DNA of 64,000 nt from NCBI GenBank assembly GCA_047967505.1, contig CM106540.1, one strand, 5' to 3'. Source of the stretch: Dipteris shenzhenensis. Its lineage: Eukaryota; Polypodiophyta; Polypodiopsida; Gleicheniales. Below the pieces are notes generated by a model. The model was not told the origin of the DNA and ran no database searches. It saw nothing but the letters and a program-made list of their open reading frames with translations. Both the position numbers and the translations under genes were made by a program. Each line of letters begins with the position of its first letter. The first letter of the stretch is position 1. Positions 33,163 through 44,297 of the stretch are shown piece after piece.

Positions 33163-34390
33163 GACATATGCTCATGCTTATGCTTATGCATGAGCATATG
33201 TCAAGGTGACATATGCTCATGCATAAGCATAAGCATGAGCATATGTCTCCTTCTCTTATGCTTATGCTTATGCTTATGCATAAGAGGAGACATATGCTCA
33301 TGCATAAGCATAAGAGAAGGGGACATATGCTCATGCTTATGCTTATGCATGGGCATAAGAGAAGGGGACATATGCTCATGCATAAGCATGAGCATATGTC
33401 TCTTTATTTCCCTCTTTCCTTTCCCTCTTCTTCTCTCTTTTCCCCCCTCTTTCCCCTCTTCCAATCTCTCTTCTGTTCCCTCTTCTTCCTCTCTTCCCCT
33501 CTTTTCCCCCCTCTTTCCCCTCTTTCATGCTCATGCTCTTATGCTCATGCATAAGCATAAGCATGAGCATGAGCATATGTCTCTTTCTCTTATGCTCATG
33601 CATAATCATAAGCATGAGCATATGTCTCCTTCGCATAAGAGAAGGAGACATATGCTCATGCATAAGCATGAGCATGAGCATATGTCTCCTTCTCTTATGC
33701 TTATGCTTATGCTTATGCATAAGAGGAGACATATGCTCATGCATAAGCATAAGAGAAGGAGACATATGCTCATGCTTATGCTTATGCATAAGCATAAGAG
33801 AAGGAGACATATGCTTATGCATAAGCATAAGCATACGTGTCTTTTTCCCTCTTTCCTTTCCCTCTTCTTCTCTCTTTCCCCCCCTCTTTCCCCTCTTCCA
33901 ATCTCTCTTCGTTTCCCTCTTCTTCCTCTCTTCCCCTCTTTTCCCCCCTCTTTCCCCTCTTCCATGCTCATGCTCTTATGCTCACGCATAAGCATAAGCA
34001 TAAGCATGAGCATATGTCTCTTTCTCTTATGCTCATGCATAAGCATAAGCATGAGCATATGTCTCCTTCTCTTATGCTTATGCTTATGCTTATGCATGAG
34101 CATAAGCATAAGAGAAGGAGACATATGCTCATGCTTATGCTTATGCATGAGCATAAGAGAAAGAGACATATTTTTCCCTCTTTCCTTTCCCTCTTCTTCT
34201 CTCTTTCCCCCCCTCTTTCCCCTCTTCAATCTCTCTTCCTTTCCCTCTTTTTCCTCTCTTCCCCTCTTTTCCCCCCTCTTTCTTCTCTTTCATGCTCATG
34301 CTCTTATGCTCATGCATGAGCATATGTCTCCTTCTCTTATGCTCTTGCATAAGCATAAGCATGAGCATATGTCTCCCTTTCTTCATGCTC
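33163..34390. repeat. Hairpin-rich higher-order array at the inner edge of the left arm
   Basis: Hexamer runs (ATGCTT, CATAAG, CATGAG) in alternating orientation form many stems. One example, 33367-33400, has 15-bp perfect arms GACATATGCTCATGC around the loop ATAA. From about 33403 these alternate with pyrimidine tracts, making three higher-order units starting near 33403, 33841 and 34172. Runs are stop-free in several frames on both strands, giving spurious Met/His/Lys/Leu-repeat frames of up to 412 codons. Confidence 0.93.
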
Positions 34391-34424
34391 AGGATGGTGA
34401 CACAATTTTGACCTTCTTTGATAG

Positions 34425-34680
34425 CTAGAGTTGCATTGCTTTAGAAACAATCTTGTGTTTCATGCTCGCATGAAACACATAGAAAATCACTATCATTATG
34501 TGTAGGATTGTATCACATATGGCTTCATTGGATCTTACATATTGTTCTACTGAGGACAATGTGGTAGATATCTTTACTAAAAGCCTATCAGCACCTCTCT
34601 CACATGACATCAACATGGCTTCGGGATACGAGACATTCAAACAATGTCAAGGGGGGTTGTAAAATGACATTGTTTTCTTT
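34425..34680 (+). pseudogene. Ty1/copia RNase H C-terminal remnant
   Basis: Plus-strand pieces in two frames: VFHARMKHIENHYHYV (family: NPVFHARTKHIEIDYHF) and LDLTYCSTEDNVVDIFTKSL (family: I.L.YC.TEEQ.ADIFTK.L), followed by a short tail. The frame changes between them. It belongs to the element whose 3' LTR is at 34803. Confidence 0.85.
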
Positions 34681-34789
34681 TGTACTCCCATAGGTTGCTA
34701 TATCCTCATGTGAATGAATTTGTGCAACCATGGTACTTTTGGTACTATAGGTGCTTTTGAGATCATTCCAGAGCATTTCAACCATATCA

Positions 34790-34802
34790 TTAAGGGGGGA
34801 TT
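34790..34802 (+). promoter_or_regulatory. Polypurine tract of the copia element
   Basis: AAGGGGGGA followed by TTT lies directly before the LTR start, the expected place for priming plus-strand DNA synthesis. Confidence 0.65.
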
Positions 34803-35037
34803 TGTAGAGATATATACAATGATATGGTGGTGTAGGATAGACTAGAGATACATACAATGATATGGTGGTGTAGGATAGTCTATGTTAGAGTTTTGTGTGT
34901 GCTCTAGTACTTGGACTATATATACCAAGTGATAAGTACTTGTACTTCGTTTGGTTGTTGAACTTTCAATTGGAGTTCACTTGTGTTCACTTCTTGTTCT
35001 CTTGTGTTCACAACTCTTCTCCATTCTTGTTCCTACA
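34803..35037 (+). repeat. Copia 3' LTR (235 bp) with internal 38-bp tandem duplication
   Basis: Begins TGTAGAGATATATACAATG and ends TTGTTCCTACA. Two 38-bp units (34806-34843, 34844-34881) repeat 'AGAGATA(T/C)ATACAATG...'. A TATA-like TATATATACC lies near 34918. It is the reference for the LTR pieces at 23501, 30092 and 47802, which lack the duplication. Confidence 0.85.
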
Positions 35038-35239
35038 GATACATGTGCAGTGGCAAATAACATGTGGTCACTTATATGTCTTCTTTTAAAAGGTGGAAAT
35101 ATGAGGTGGAAGGGAAAGTGGTGGCCATGCTAATGTGGCATGTTGCGATGGCAATATGATGTGGCAAGAGGGCCGCTTATTCATGATGTGGTATCTCACA
35201 TGTCCTTTGTGTCAACCTAGAAGGGCCTTCTACTTGAAA

Positions 35240-35850
35240 ATTTTTGTCTACAATAATAGATGTATAATGCTTAATTATAAGACTCCAAAATGATATTCAT
35301 TAGGGTCGAACTACTTGACATTAGCCATTTATTGTGTAAAAATACATCTTTTTTCTCCTTAAAAACCTAGGCAACCAATTTGGGTAGGACACCCTTAGTC
35401 GTCATCGACCCTGAGGTGAATCATTACTTCAAAAGGGCATATTTTTTAATAGTTTAATTAGAAACAAAATTAAAAAATACCAATAAGTCAAGGGTTAATC
35501 TCTACACCATGAGGTGTCTTCCTATAAATTGAGATGACCATGTGATGCATAATGAGGTAGATAATATCACATTGTCTACTTATTTAAATATGGGATAAGC
35601 ATTGTACACCCAAATGTACACAAGGAAATGAGGATTTATGCTTATCTGATATTTGATTGTTGTCTACACAAATAGATGTATAATGTTTAATTATAGGACT
35701 CCAAAATGATATTCATTAGAGTCAAACTCGGTGATATAAGCCATTTATTATGTTAAAGTACTTGTTTTTTTCCCCTAAAAAATATGGGTAACCAATTTGG
35801 GTAGGACACCCTCAGTGTTCAACCACCTTGAGGTGAATCATTACTTCGTT
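35240..35850 (+). repeat. Pair of ~200-bp direct repeats
   Basis: Unit 1 is about 35240-35435 and unit 2 about 35655-35850. Shared phrases include 'ATAGATGTATAATG', 'GACTCCAAAATGATATTCAT', 'AACCAATTTGGGTAGGACAC' and 'GAGGTGAATCATTACTTC'. The 220 bp between them is single copy. Substitutions are frequent, so the duplication is old. Element type unknown. Confidence 0.85.
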
Positions 35851-36552
35851 TAAAGAAAATTTGCTGTTTGGAGTACCTTAACAAGTCCTACATTTGGAAA
35901 TCTATCAAGGTATTTGAAAGCAAACTTGTAGTTCTCTATGTCAGCAATCCTTTGAGGGTAAACAATGGATAAGTAAACTCTAAGATTTCTTTGCAAAGCC
36001 ACATGCATTTTTCCCTCGATAGAGTATAGGCTAGTTAGATATTCTAGGTGGCCTTTCCTTTGACGGCATTTTATACATGCCCTTAAAGTGAAATAGTGAG
36101 ATACTTTTAGCATGTATATACATGCTAAGTATGTAGACATTGTTGACGAGCTCCAAGCTCATCTACACCATTCTTGGCCCCCATTATATTGTCCCCCATC
36201 CATCCCATTCTCTCCTTAGCTCAAAGGAGTCTACATGGGTGTTGCACCATCTCGCATTAGTTCCCTTGGAGCTTTGTAGAATAGATGTACGAGTTAAATG
36301 TTTTACTTTTACGGCTCAAACGATCCAATCAAAACTCTAGTAAAACACTTGCTTAGTCTTTCATAGCAGAAGATATTGTTTCGGACAGTGTAATCTTGAC
36401 TACCTTAAATCAGAATGCAGCAATGATGTACCCACCTCTTGGCAACAAACGGGAGTTCTACAAAGAAAATGAGCTGCCTACTATACGTCATGCACCAGCA
36501 CAGGACTCTGTTTTGACGCAGAAGCGATTATTGGCAAGACATGATCGGAGGT
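35851..36552. other. Downstream flank of the dirigent gene
   Basis: Holds a 96-codon minus-strand frame at 35850-36140 with no recognised motif and no RNA gene. The dirigent 3' UTR should lie in the upper part (below 36553). No AATAAA was found on the minus strand. Confidence 0.4.
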
Positions 36553-37113
36553 CTAGTAATAGAGGTCGAGGTCGAAAGACAAGGTCCACCTCGCAGCCCC
36601 GGGCGGGCCCGTATACAGTTCTAGAAGCCGCGAGTTAGCGATGCCTCTGGCGAGGAAGAAATCACCAGTCCCACCAATGACAGCGAGGGTGCGAACGGGC
36701 AAGACCTCCTTGACTTGTCCGAAGATGTCAATAGTCCCCTTGTACTTACCGGTATCGATCGTAGCAGTGAAGGCCTGGAAAAGCACATAACCTTTTTGGC
36801 TGTCATAGAGATAGTATCCCTGGCCGACGCCCAGCTGAGTGGATGTATTGGAGCGAGATACAGTGAGCGGATCCTCGAAGGTTGCCAGCACCCCGAAGGA
36901 CCAAGGGTTAGGGAAGCCGGTGGACTGAACGCTGAAGACTGAGTTGAAGTAGTCGGTATTATTGAGGGTGGCGTTGAAGATTGTGTTGTGGAGGTAGAAG
37001 GTGAAATGCTTGGGGCGTTTGTGATGGGCGGAAAGGACGGGGGAAGCGAGGAGAGAGATGGAGAGGAGGAGGAGGGAGAGGGAGAGAGCGAGGTGCAATA
37101 GTGGCTTAGACAT
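36553..37113 (-). CDS. Dirigent-family protein, secreted, single exon, intact
   Basis: Dirigent proteins act in the apoplast, where they bind radical intermediates and set the stereochemistry of phenoxy coupling (lignans, related products). The 186-residue frame begins with a signal peptide (MSKPLLHLALSL...LSA, likely cleaved after Ala29). Next come the family's first strand FTFYLHNTIFN (37-47), FGVLATFEDPLTV, the GVGQGYYLYDSQKG turn, VLFQAFTATI, GKYKGTIDIFGQ, and the C-terminal signature VRTLAVIGGTGDFFLARGIA. Length is typical. N-glycosylation sequons occur (NAT at 47, NNT at 51). I chose the Met at 37113, not the longer upstream frame starting at 37248, because the upstream Met overlaps the TATA motif and precedes a signal peptide. 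The usual HD(I/T) of the first strand is HN here. It lies in the centre of the inverted duplication and is the only intact ordinary gene in the window. Confidence 0.93.
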   Translation of the reverse strand: MSKPLLHLALSLSLLLLSISLLASPVLSAHHKRPKHFTFYLHNTIFNATLNNTDYFNSVFSVQSTGFPNPWSFGVLATFEDPLTVSRSNTSTQLGVGQGYYLYDSQKGYVLFQAFTATIDTGKYKGTIDIFGQVKEVLPVRTLAVIGGTGDFFLARGIANSRLLELYTGPPGAARWTLSFDLDLYY

Positions 37114-37238
37114 GGGTGCGGAGAAAGGTGACAGAATGTTATGTATGTAAGTCTGTGCTATTGATGGGATTGTTAGGGAGGAGAATAGCGACGAGAAAGA
37201 AGCAAAACAATGAATCCTTAATGGTGGATAGATGCTAG

Positions 37239-37246
37239 CTATATAC
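37239..37246 (-). promoter_or_regulatory. Putative TATA box of the dirigent gene
   Basis: GTATATAG on the minus strand, 126 bases before the chosen start codon. This would give a 5' UTR of roughly 95-100 bases. Position and sequence fit a plant core promoter. Confidence 0.55.
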
Positions 37247-37401
37247 AATGTGGCCTCTTGGCGTGCAACAACTACAGTCTTCCACTCGCTTCTTGCATTC
37301 TATTAACAGTCGGCAGCTTCCCTTTCTTCTCCTACGATCTTGTCGACGCTCGTCCAAGGCATCTCCATGAACAATGGCACATGCTTCCCATACCACCCCA
37401 G

Positions 37402-37510
37402 AATATTTCGCCGACCTTTCTTAACTTTTAGCGTGCTTCCCATATTACCGGCCACGATCCTTCCTTACAGAACATTTCGCCGACCTTTCTTAACATTTAG
37501 CCTGCTCCCA
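37402..37510 (+). repeat. Two ~39-bp direct repeats upstream of the dirigent gene
   Basis: 'TTTCGCCGACCTTTCTTAAC' recurs (37406-37425 and about 37475-37494), each followed by TTTAGC(G/C)TGCT(T/C)CC. They lie about 160-265 bases upstream of the TATA motif, so they could be promoter elements or a simple duplication. Confidence 0.7.
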
Positions 37511-37734
37511 CACGCCATTCGACTCCTCTCTTCTTTTGTCCCTGCGCTCATCGTGTTAAACAAAGCTGCTGATCTCCCTCCCTCCTTGAGTTTATCGCTT
37601 CTTTCTTTAGATGATAGTGACATATTTGCTTTATGCCTCCTTACAACCGCACATCTAACCTGCAAAGAAACAAGAGAAGAAGCATCCTCTATGGCTATTA
37701 AGAAAGGACATGTTATGCTGCCCTTCTAATTCCA

Positions 37735-40503
37735 GGGAAACATAGAGTCAAAAATCTTGATGCTTATTTGGAGCCTTTGATTGACGAGCTAGAGATACTT
37801 TGGAGAGGTATCGAGGTGCATGATGTGAGCAGGCCTCCCTCGTCACGAGACTTCAACTGCAAAGCAAACTTGATGTGGACGATGCATGACTTCCCAAGCT
37901 ATGGCGAGTGTTCAGGTAAGCATTGCACTTCTAATTATGAATAGGCAAAGGATGTGGCACCCTAAACCCACCTTCAACTCTTAATTGCGTCTATTGTTCA
38001 GCTCTCACTACATCGGGTTACCATGCATGTCCTGTTTGTGGTCCTTTGCTAGTTGCCTCACGGGCAGACACATTGAATAAGGTCATCTATGAGAATCACC
38101 ATTGATTTCTCCCACCTGATCATCCTAGATATGTTGCCCCTTGGAAAGAAGTCCTCCCACAATCACTCATCGTGAGAGATTGGATGAGAATTTGGGACAT
38201 TCCACGACTCCTCCACCACTTGGCATGAGCCGGTAAGGGTTTGTAACTATTGTGTGCTATATTGGTTGGAAATAAAGATTGCCCACTAACACTTTATTTT
38301 GTTTAGATACTCCATCTTTTATCGTTTACCATATTGGTCCCACCTCAAGATCAATCACCTGCTTGATCCCATGCATATCTTTAAGAATGTGGCATCTACC
38401 ATTTGGGAGCATTTGAATGGGACAGAGATTCCGTAGGCATAAGGGAGGATCTATGTACCATAGGGAGGATGCGTGAAGCTTGGCCACAAGAGAGACCAAA
38501 TGGGTGTTTTTTTAACCTCGTGCACCATGGAGGTTATCAAAGCTAGAGATGGCGGCAGTGAAGCATGCTATTACTACAATTCATACTCCCACTGGATGCA
38601 TGAGGTGTTTGAAGGGAGCCTTTACAAAGAGCAAGAAAAGAGGTGTAGAGCAATTATATGGCTTGAAATCTCATGATTGGCACAAGATGCTCCAAGTAAG
38701 TATTTTATGTGCATAATATCTTTTTCCTTTTAAATTTGTGAGTGAATAATTATAAGCAACTAATCAACCACTTCCTTGTGGGTTCAGTTCATACTACCTA
38801 CTAGCATTTCACGTAGTGCATCGAAGAATGTGAAAGATTGTATTTACAAGATGGGCGAGCTTGTGAGGTACTTTACATGATACAAAATATGATGCGTATC
38901 AATGCTCCGTGCAAGGTGTTCATATTGCTAATATGGTGTACTTTTTCATTTCTAGGTATGTGAGCTCAAAGGAAATAGATCCCACCATGCTTGAGAATGC
39001 TCGAATTATGTCAGTGGAGGTGGTTTTTTTAGTGGAGAAGACATTTGCACGTTCTATTCTCACAAGCCAAGTACATCTTATAGTGCATTTGGTGGATGAG
39101 ATTGCTATATGCGGTACTATACATGCACGATGGTTGTTCTTCCTCGAGCACTTCATAAAGACCTTGAAGGGCTTCGTGAGATAAAATGCAAGACCCGAAG
39201 GTAGCATGGCCAAGGGTTGGTTGGTACAAGAGTCACTTGTATATATTTCTGAGTTTCTTATTGATGTACATAGCTCTCTCCCATGACTATGGAGAGATGA
39301 TGAAGACCTAAGGATGACCTCTATTGTGCCTCAAGGGAAAGGATGCAACAAAGTAATAGACACGGAGTTGCATAATAGTATCAACCTTTATTACATGCTT
39401 AATAGTGATGTGATGAAAAGATGGGTGACAAGATACGAGGATGCAAAGGTAAGAAGACAAGAAGAAAGGGCCCTCTTTCATACACACCATGGATCTCATG
39501 TGCCATACCCTCAGTATCTAAGAGCACTTCCAAAGGATATTCATGTGGATTGGCTACTTAATGAAATGGAGAAAGCAGAGAAAGACGAGGGGATACATAT
39601 CACAATGGAAGAATGGGAGTATGCTAGGGGATGCATGAGCAAGGTCGGTATATAGAATGTTATGCATAAGTTAGGAGCTTTCAATAATTTAGATTGCTTA
39701 TTTAATTGATTTTTTCTTGGTGTAGTGCACAATGTTCAATGCTATATGTGTTAGGGCAAGCATTTTCGAACACAACAGATTGATGATAAGAGAAACACAC
39801 AAGATTGCAGCATCTTTGCTAGCTTTGAGGGAGCCAATGGAGCCATGGATGATTATTGTGGCATAATCCAAGATATTATTAAGCTTGACTTTCGACGCTT
39901 CTTTGTGTATGTTTTGGATATAAAGTGGTTTAAGGACATGGTGGAAAGAGGCCCTAATGCAACAATCAAACGCCATGCAAGTGGCTTTGTAACTATTAAC
40001 TCCACAAAGTTTTGGCAAAGTAGGAAGGACACACTAGTACTTCCGCAACAATGTGAACAAGTACTATGCATACATATAAAAATACTCGCTTTTAAATATT
40101 TGATGCAAGGAAAATAACATGATTGTATTTGTATTTGAATTAGGTTGTCTATTAACCAATGGTAGATAATAATAGATGGTGGCATGTCATACCTATTATG
40201 CCACGTTCCAAAGTGATGTATAGTACATTTACTAATATGGAGCATATGGAGGATGATCATGGCCATGGACATGATGATGACCGTGATACGAGAGAGGAGG
40301 ATGATCATGAGATAGGAGATACAAATATTGAGGCCATTACCCGTGAGGATGAGCCTACCAGTGGTGATGCTGATTTCGATGAGCACATGAGTAGCACAAG
40401 TAGTAGTGGGTTGAATGTATTTGTAGATCTAAACACTTGTTTGGATTTTGAAGTAGATTGTTTGGCAAGGGTTGATCTCATTGAGGATGAGATTGAACCG
40501 TAG
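37735..40503 (+). pseudogene. CACTA (En/Spm) transposase gene, TNP2-DUF4218-DUF4216, decayed
   Basis: Exon-like pieces in order. 37735-37915 gives LDAYLEPLIDELEILWRGIE and MWTMHDFPSYGECSG (TNP2), followed by GTAAG. After an intron ending TTGTTCAG near 38002 comes YHACPVC, then LPYWSHLKINHLLDPMHIFK near 38320-38390. A stretch with GSEACYYYNSYSHWMHEVFE runs to KSHDWHKMLQ near 38690. DUF4218 is at 38941-39290, with HLIVHLVDEIAICGTIHARW, FIKTLKGFVR and ARPEGSMAKGW. A linker lies at 39314-39655. DUF4216 is at 39845-40150, with DDYCGIIQDIIKLDFRRFFV and VLPQQCEQV. An acidic C-terminus ends at 40503. Several in-frame stops show it is inactive. No 5' CACTA terminus was found before 37735. Confidence 0.9.
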
Positions 40504-40679
40504 CCCATCATTGATATTGGCAAAACTATTTTACATATTGTCTCATTCTCTTCACCTCACTTAATTCTTGTATATGTGGGCTTGTAAAAAGGCATTGATG
40601 TTTTTGTTAAAATTATGTGCTTTAGTAATCATGGGCAATGTTTGGAAAGCAATGATGTACACCAAAATCTCACTTTCTG

Positions 40680-40966
40680 TATTCTCTGTTTTGTGTCTAA
40701 ATATGCGTCTAAATACGTGTCTAATTCCCAGTGTAAACACGCTAATAGACGCGTAAATAGATGCACTGATAAACGAAATGTTAGACGGGCTCGTATTTTC
40801 TCAATGTAGATGCACAAATAGATGTGTTAATACACGCGCAAATAGACAAGCAGTTAGATGTGCTATGAGACGCGCCCATAATTTCTCTATTCAAGCAACA
40901 CCTGTAGACGCGCCTGCTATTCTGCACGTCTATCAAGCGCGTCTATAGTTGCTTTGTGTTGCTGTG
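40680..40966 (+). repeat. CACTA subterminal repeat region
   Basis: At least ten short motifs of the type TAGACGCG, AGACGCGCC, GCGTCTA or TAGATG(C/T)(A/G) appear in both orientations within about 270 bp after the transposase gene. Such clustered, bi-oriented repeats are the binding region for the accessory protein in En/Spm elements. The terminal CACTA inverted repeat itself is missing, cut by the gypsy LTR remnant at 40967. Confidence 0.7.
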
Positions 40967-41274
40967 TAGATATCTGATCAAGACAAACAACTGCATATTC
41001 CTTGTATTATGAATGTTCCTGTCACTACAACATATAGAAAATAAGCATAGAACTGGACAAAACACAGTTTGATAAGAAGTAGCATATCCACATTCGGAAT
41101 ACTTCACTACACACATATGAGCCGAACATGTAACTTCCTACATATGGCAGTTTCTTACTAACTTGCATACATGCCTCATCAGTGGTTGCATACTACCTCC
41201 TATTAAGGTTTTCTATATATCCTATATTATTGCTGAAGATAAAAAGTTTATAAGTGTGTTCGGGCTACGTTCGC
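40967..41274 (-). repeat. 3' LTR remnant of gypsy copy 3
   Basis: Begins inside the LTR at TAGATATCT (its last ~115 bp are missing) and ends at CGTTCGC, lacking the terminal CCCACA. It keeps the 88-bp segment lost from the 5' LTR of copy 1. Confidence 0.85.
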
Positions 41275-41769
41275 TGGAACAATCATTTTTGTGCCACAAA
41301 ATTATTGAGATTCAAACCCACTTATTTATCTACTGTAGTAGATCCATTACGATCATCTACTGAAACTGAACTGGTTGGAATCAGTTCATGATCAGCATTA
41401 GAATCTTCATGTTGAACTCCTATGAACAGCTCTTCAAACTAGTCTTCGACTTGTTCTTCAAACTGCTCGTGTACATTCTTCACAGGTTTCTTTGGAATAG
41501 TACTTTTTGCAACATCATATTTCTTTTGAACTATATTAAACATCTCCTCAGAATGCTGAGTGAACAAAAATGCACCCTAGTTTCCTCCAGTTAAGTCATG
41601 GGCGACCTTAAAGGCTTGAAGCATTTCTTCTATTTACATCGAATCCTCTTGAAAGTCTTCTTTCAGCTCCACTCGACCGCTCCAGTTCCTGGTGTCACAT
41701 CTTCAGGTACCTGCACAGATAACAGTTTAGAAAAAATCTCGACCGACTTAGGATCTTGAATTGTTGCTA

Positions 41770-42377
41770 AATTTTTACACAGCAAAGGCACACTTCTCCG
41801 GATTTAAGCTAAGTCGTGCAATTTTGCATCGTTCAAGGCATAACCTCACATGTTGCAAATGCTCATTCTTTTTTTCGAACACAAAAAAATCATCAATAAA
41901 ATCTCTGATAAAAGTAGTCAAGTAAGGAAAAAAAACTTCGTGGATCCATTTCTGAAATGTGGAAAGTGCATTCTTAAGACCAAAAGTCATAACATTACTA
42001 GCAAAAACTCCCTACTCCGTGATAAAAGCTATCTTATATCTATCCTCTAGAGCCATCCTTATCTAATTGTAGTCATTGAAACCATTAAGGAAACTATACA
42101 TCTCGTGACCAGCCATAGCATCAAGCATTGTGTCACAAAAAGGCAATGGAAAAGGGTCTGTTATTGTTGCTACATTTAATTTTTTGTAATCAATGCACAC
42201 TCTAAGCTTACCATTCTTCTTAGGTACTATGACTATAGGTGAAAGCCAAGTCACCTTTTCCATGGGGTAAATGAACCCCACCTTAAGTAGCTTATCAATT
42301 TCCTCCTTCACCCTCTGAGCAAAGTTTGGATTCATTCTATATCTTTGCTGAACCACTAGGACAACATCTTTCTTCAA
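41770..42377 (-). pseudogene. Gypsy reverse transcriptase core, copy 3
   Basis: Minus strand with the same motifs as copy 1, including WLSPIVIVPKKNGKLRVCID, VMTFGLKNALSTFQKW and FIDDFF. It has the shared TAG in place of Trp (near 42016) and an extra TAG in the 'YNQIRM' region (near 42064). It ends at LNPEKCAFAV like the others. Confidence 0.9.
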
Positions 42378-42559
42378 ATTAATTCTATGTTATCAAATAG
42401 ATGGATCAACCCCTTTCATATCCATGTAATGCCAAGCAAACACATCCTTGAATTCCAATAACAATTTATGTAAAGCTTCAGAAAAATTTGCATCTAACAA
42501 AGCACTAACATGCACCAGCTTTGGATATTGTTCTATTCCATCTCAGTTAATTCATCCTC

Positions 42560-42973
42560 CTACACTATTGCACACTTCCTCAAATGATCCTCAAATGTTG
42601 TTTCAGCTTCAATGATTGCTTGAATATCTGTTTCAATGTATACTTCCTCCTTCTCATCATCAACATACCATGGGTCTGCATAAACTCCATTTGACTTCTT
42701 TTCTTTACCTTCTTCTTGGGCTTCCTTTGGACTAGAACTCTCCGAAATTGCAACTGCAAACACCTCCATTGCTGGAAAACTGTGTACTGCAAGAGTGTTG
42801 TATTGATCAAGAATACTCAGCACATCCACTTCAAAAATTGGCAAAAGAGATGGATTCCTTTTGAGAAACCATTCCTCCTCATCGTCTTCTACTTCGGCCA
42901 CCATGTTAATACCTTCAGCGGCTAGCAAGGGCTGAACCCTTTTGAGTACACTCCTTATTGGAACCATTGCCAT
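42560..42973 (-). pseudogene. Protease-RT connector, copy 3
   Basis: 137-codon frame equivalent to 11560-12024, with acidic EDDEEEWFLKRNPSL and a Glu-rich end. No catalytic motif. Confidence 0.5.
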
Positions 42974-43139
42974 TTTAAATTTATTCTTTTTCGTTTCTGA
43001 TGGTCACCCTATCAGCCCCCCAATCCTGCTTGATCTTGGCTACCTGAAACCACGGCCTGCCAAGTAACATAGAATAAGATTGCTCATCTCCCTCCAATCT
43101 GAGGACAACAAAGCTGACCATAAACATCAATCCACATAC

Positions 43140-43532
43140 TCCAATCTACTGATTCCTTAGAATTCCCAAAGGTTGGACCCTCCTTTGGTCTACCAGCTTC
43201 ATCTGAAAAGGGGCTGGTTCTAATTCATTGAGACAAAATTTCCTATAAAGGTCTTCGAACAAAATGTTCACACCCGACCCTCCAATTAGCAAGACTTATG
43301 GTATCATCTGTGCCTTGTATTCCATCTTAATAAGTGGCACCATATAGTCCACATCCTCAATCTGTGCTGCATTAACAACTGAATCAACTTCCAAAGACTC
43401 TCCCTCTTCCTTTTTTGCCTTATCCATTAGGCTCCCCATGTCAACTAACAACTTAGTCAACAATTTTGTTTTGAATTCTGATAACAGATTAAGAAGCTGG
43501 TCCAATGTGATATTGATCTTAGCCTTGAGCAA
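43140..43532 (-). pseudogene. Protease and upstream linker, copy 3
   Basis: The minus strand holds LLNLLSEFKTKLLTKLLVDM followed by VDYMVPLIKMEYKAQMIP and then a GGSGVNIL box near 43260-43285, broken by stops. The codon that is TAG in copies 1 and 2 before this domain is CAG here. Confidence 0.65.
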
Positions 43533-44297
43533 GCTATGAAATAATTCTTCTTGTTCTCCTATAACTGCATTTTTTGGTTCTTTAAGTAGGCCAGTGCCCG
43601 CCGCCTGGGTCTCTTTGCAAACCCATTTCTTTTTTGAATACTTACTTTTTGGCCTTCCTCTTGCATATCAGATTCCTTAGGTTGCACTATGCTCCCTCTA
43701 ATGTCACCCTAATCTTCCTTTGGTTCCTCCTCAATCATTGCTAGTATTGCATGTTGAGGCTGGACTCTTTTCTCTGCTGGTTGCACTGCTTCATCAATCT
43801 TTACTTTGGTAGGTATAGCCTGTGTGGTCTCTGTCAATGCCCTCCTAACCTTTTTGTCTGCATTTACCTTATCCAAAGCTTTAAGAACCTCATGTCAAAC
43901 TTTCTTTTGCTCATCCCAATCAATTGGGTGCTTGTGTTTGTTTGCCATTGGCACTTTCTCTTCCTTCAGGATTGGTCCCTTAGACCATGTTACAGCCAGT
44001 GTTGTCAAGTCACTCTGTCCCTCTGACATGTCACTCTCCTATTTGCACCTTGAACAATCACGAAACAATACAATCACATAAAATAGCCCAATACCGGCTC
44101 CATAACCTTCTTCTCTTGTGCTACTGTCTACTTCACCTTCACAGGTCCTTCATCTACCCCATTCTGCTCGAGCTGCTTCATCACACCATTGGCTTGGGCT
44201 GGTGGTGGATGAGGCAGATTCTATGTTTGTGATCGGGTCTAGTACTGAACAATTGGGATGCCTCTCTCATTGTGATGTTTACACCAAAGCTCACATC

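Noticed and set aside
33163-34390. CRISPR-like array
   Set aside because: Repeats are hexameric and contiguous without unique spacers, and the genome is a plant.
33190-34428. 412-codon open frame rich in Met/His/Lys/Cys/Ile repeats, with long frames on both strands
   Set aside because: It is produced by a hexamer repeat that lacks stops in several frames on both strands. Translations switch between unrelated repeat peptides, and there is no codon structure beyond the repeat.
37114-37248. Upstream extension of the dirigent frame (45 extra residues)
   Set aside because: The upstream Met overlaps a TATA motif, and the extension would bury the signal peptide.
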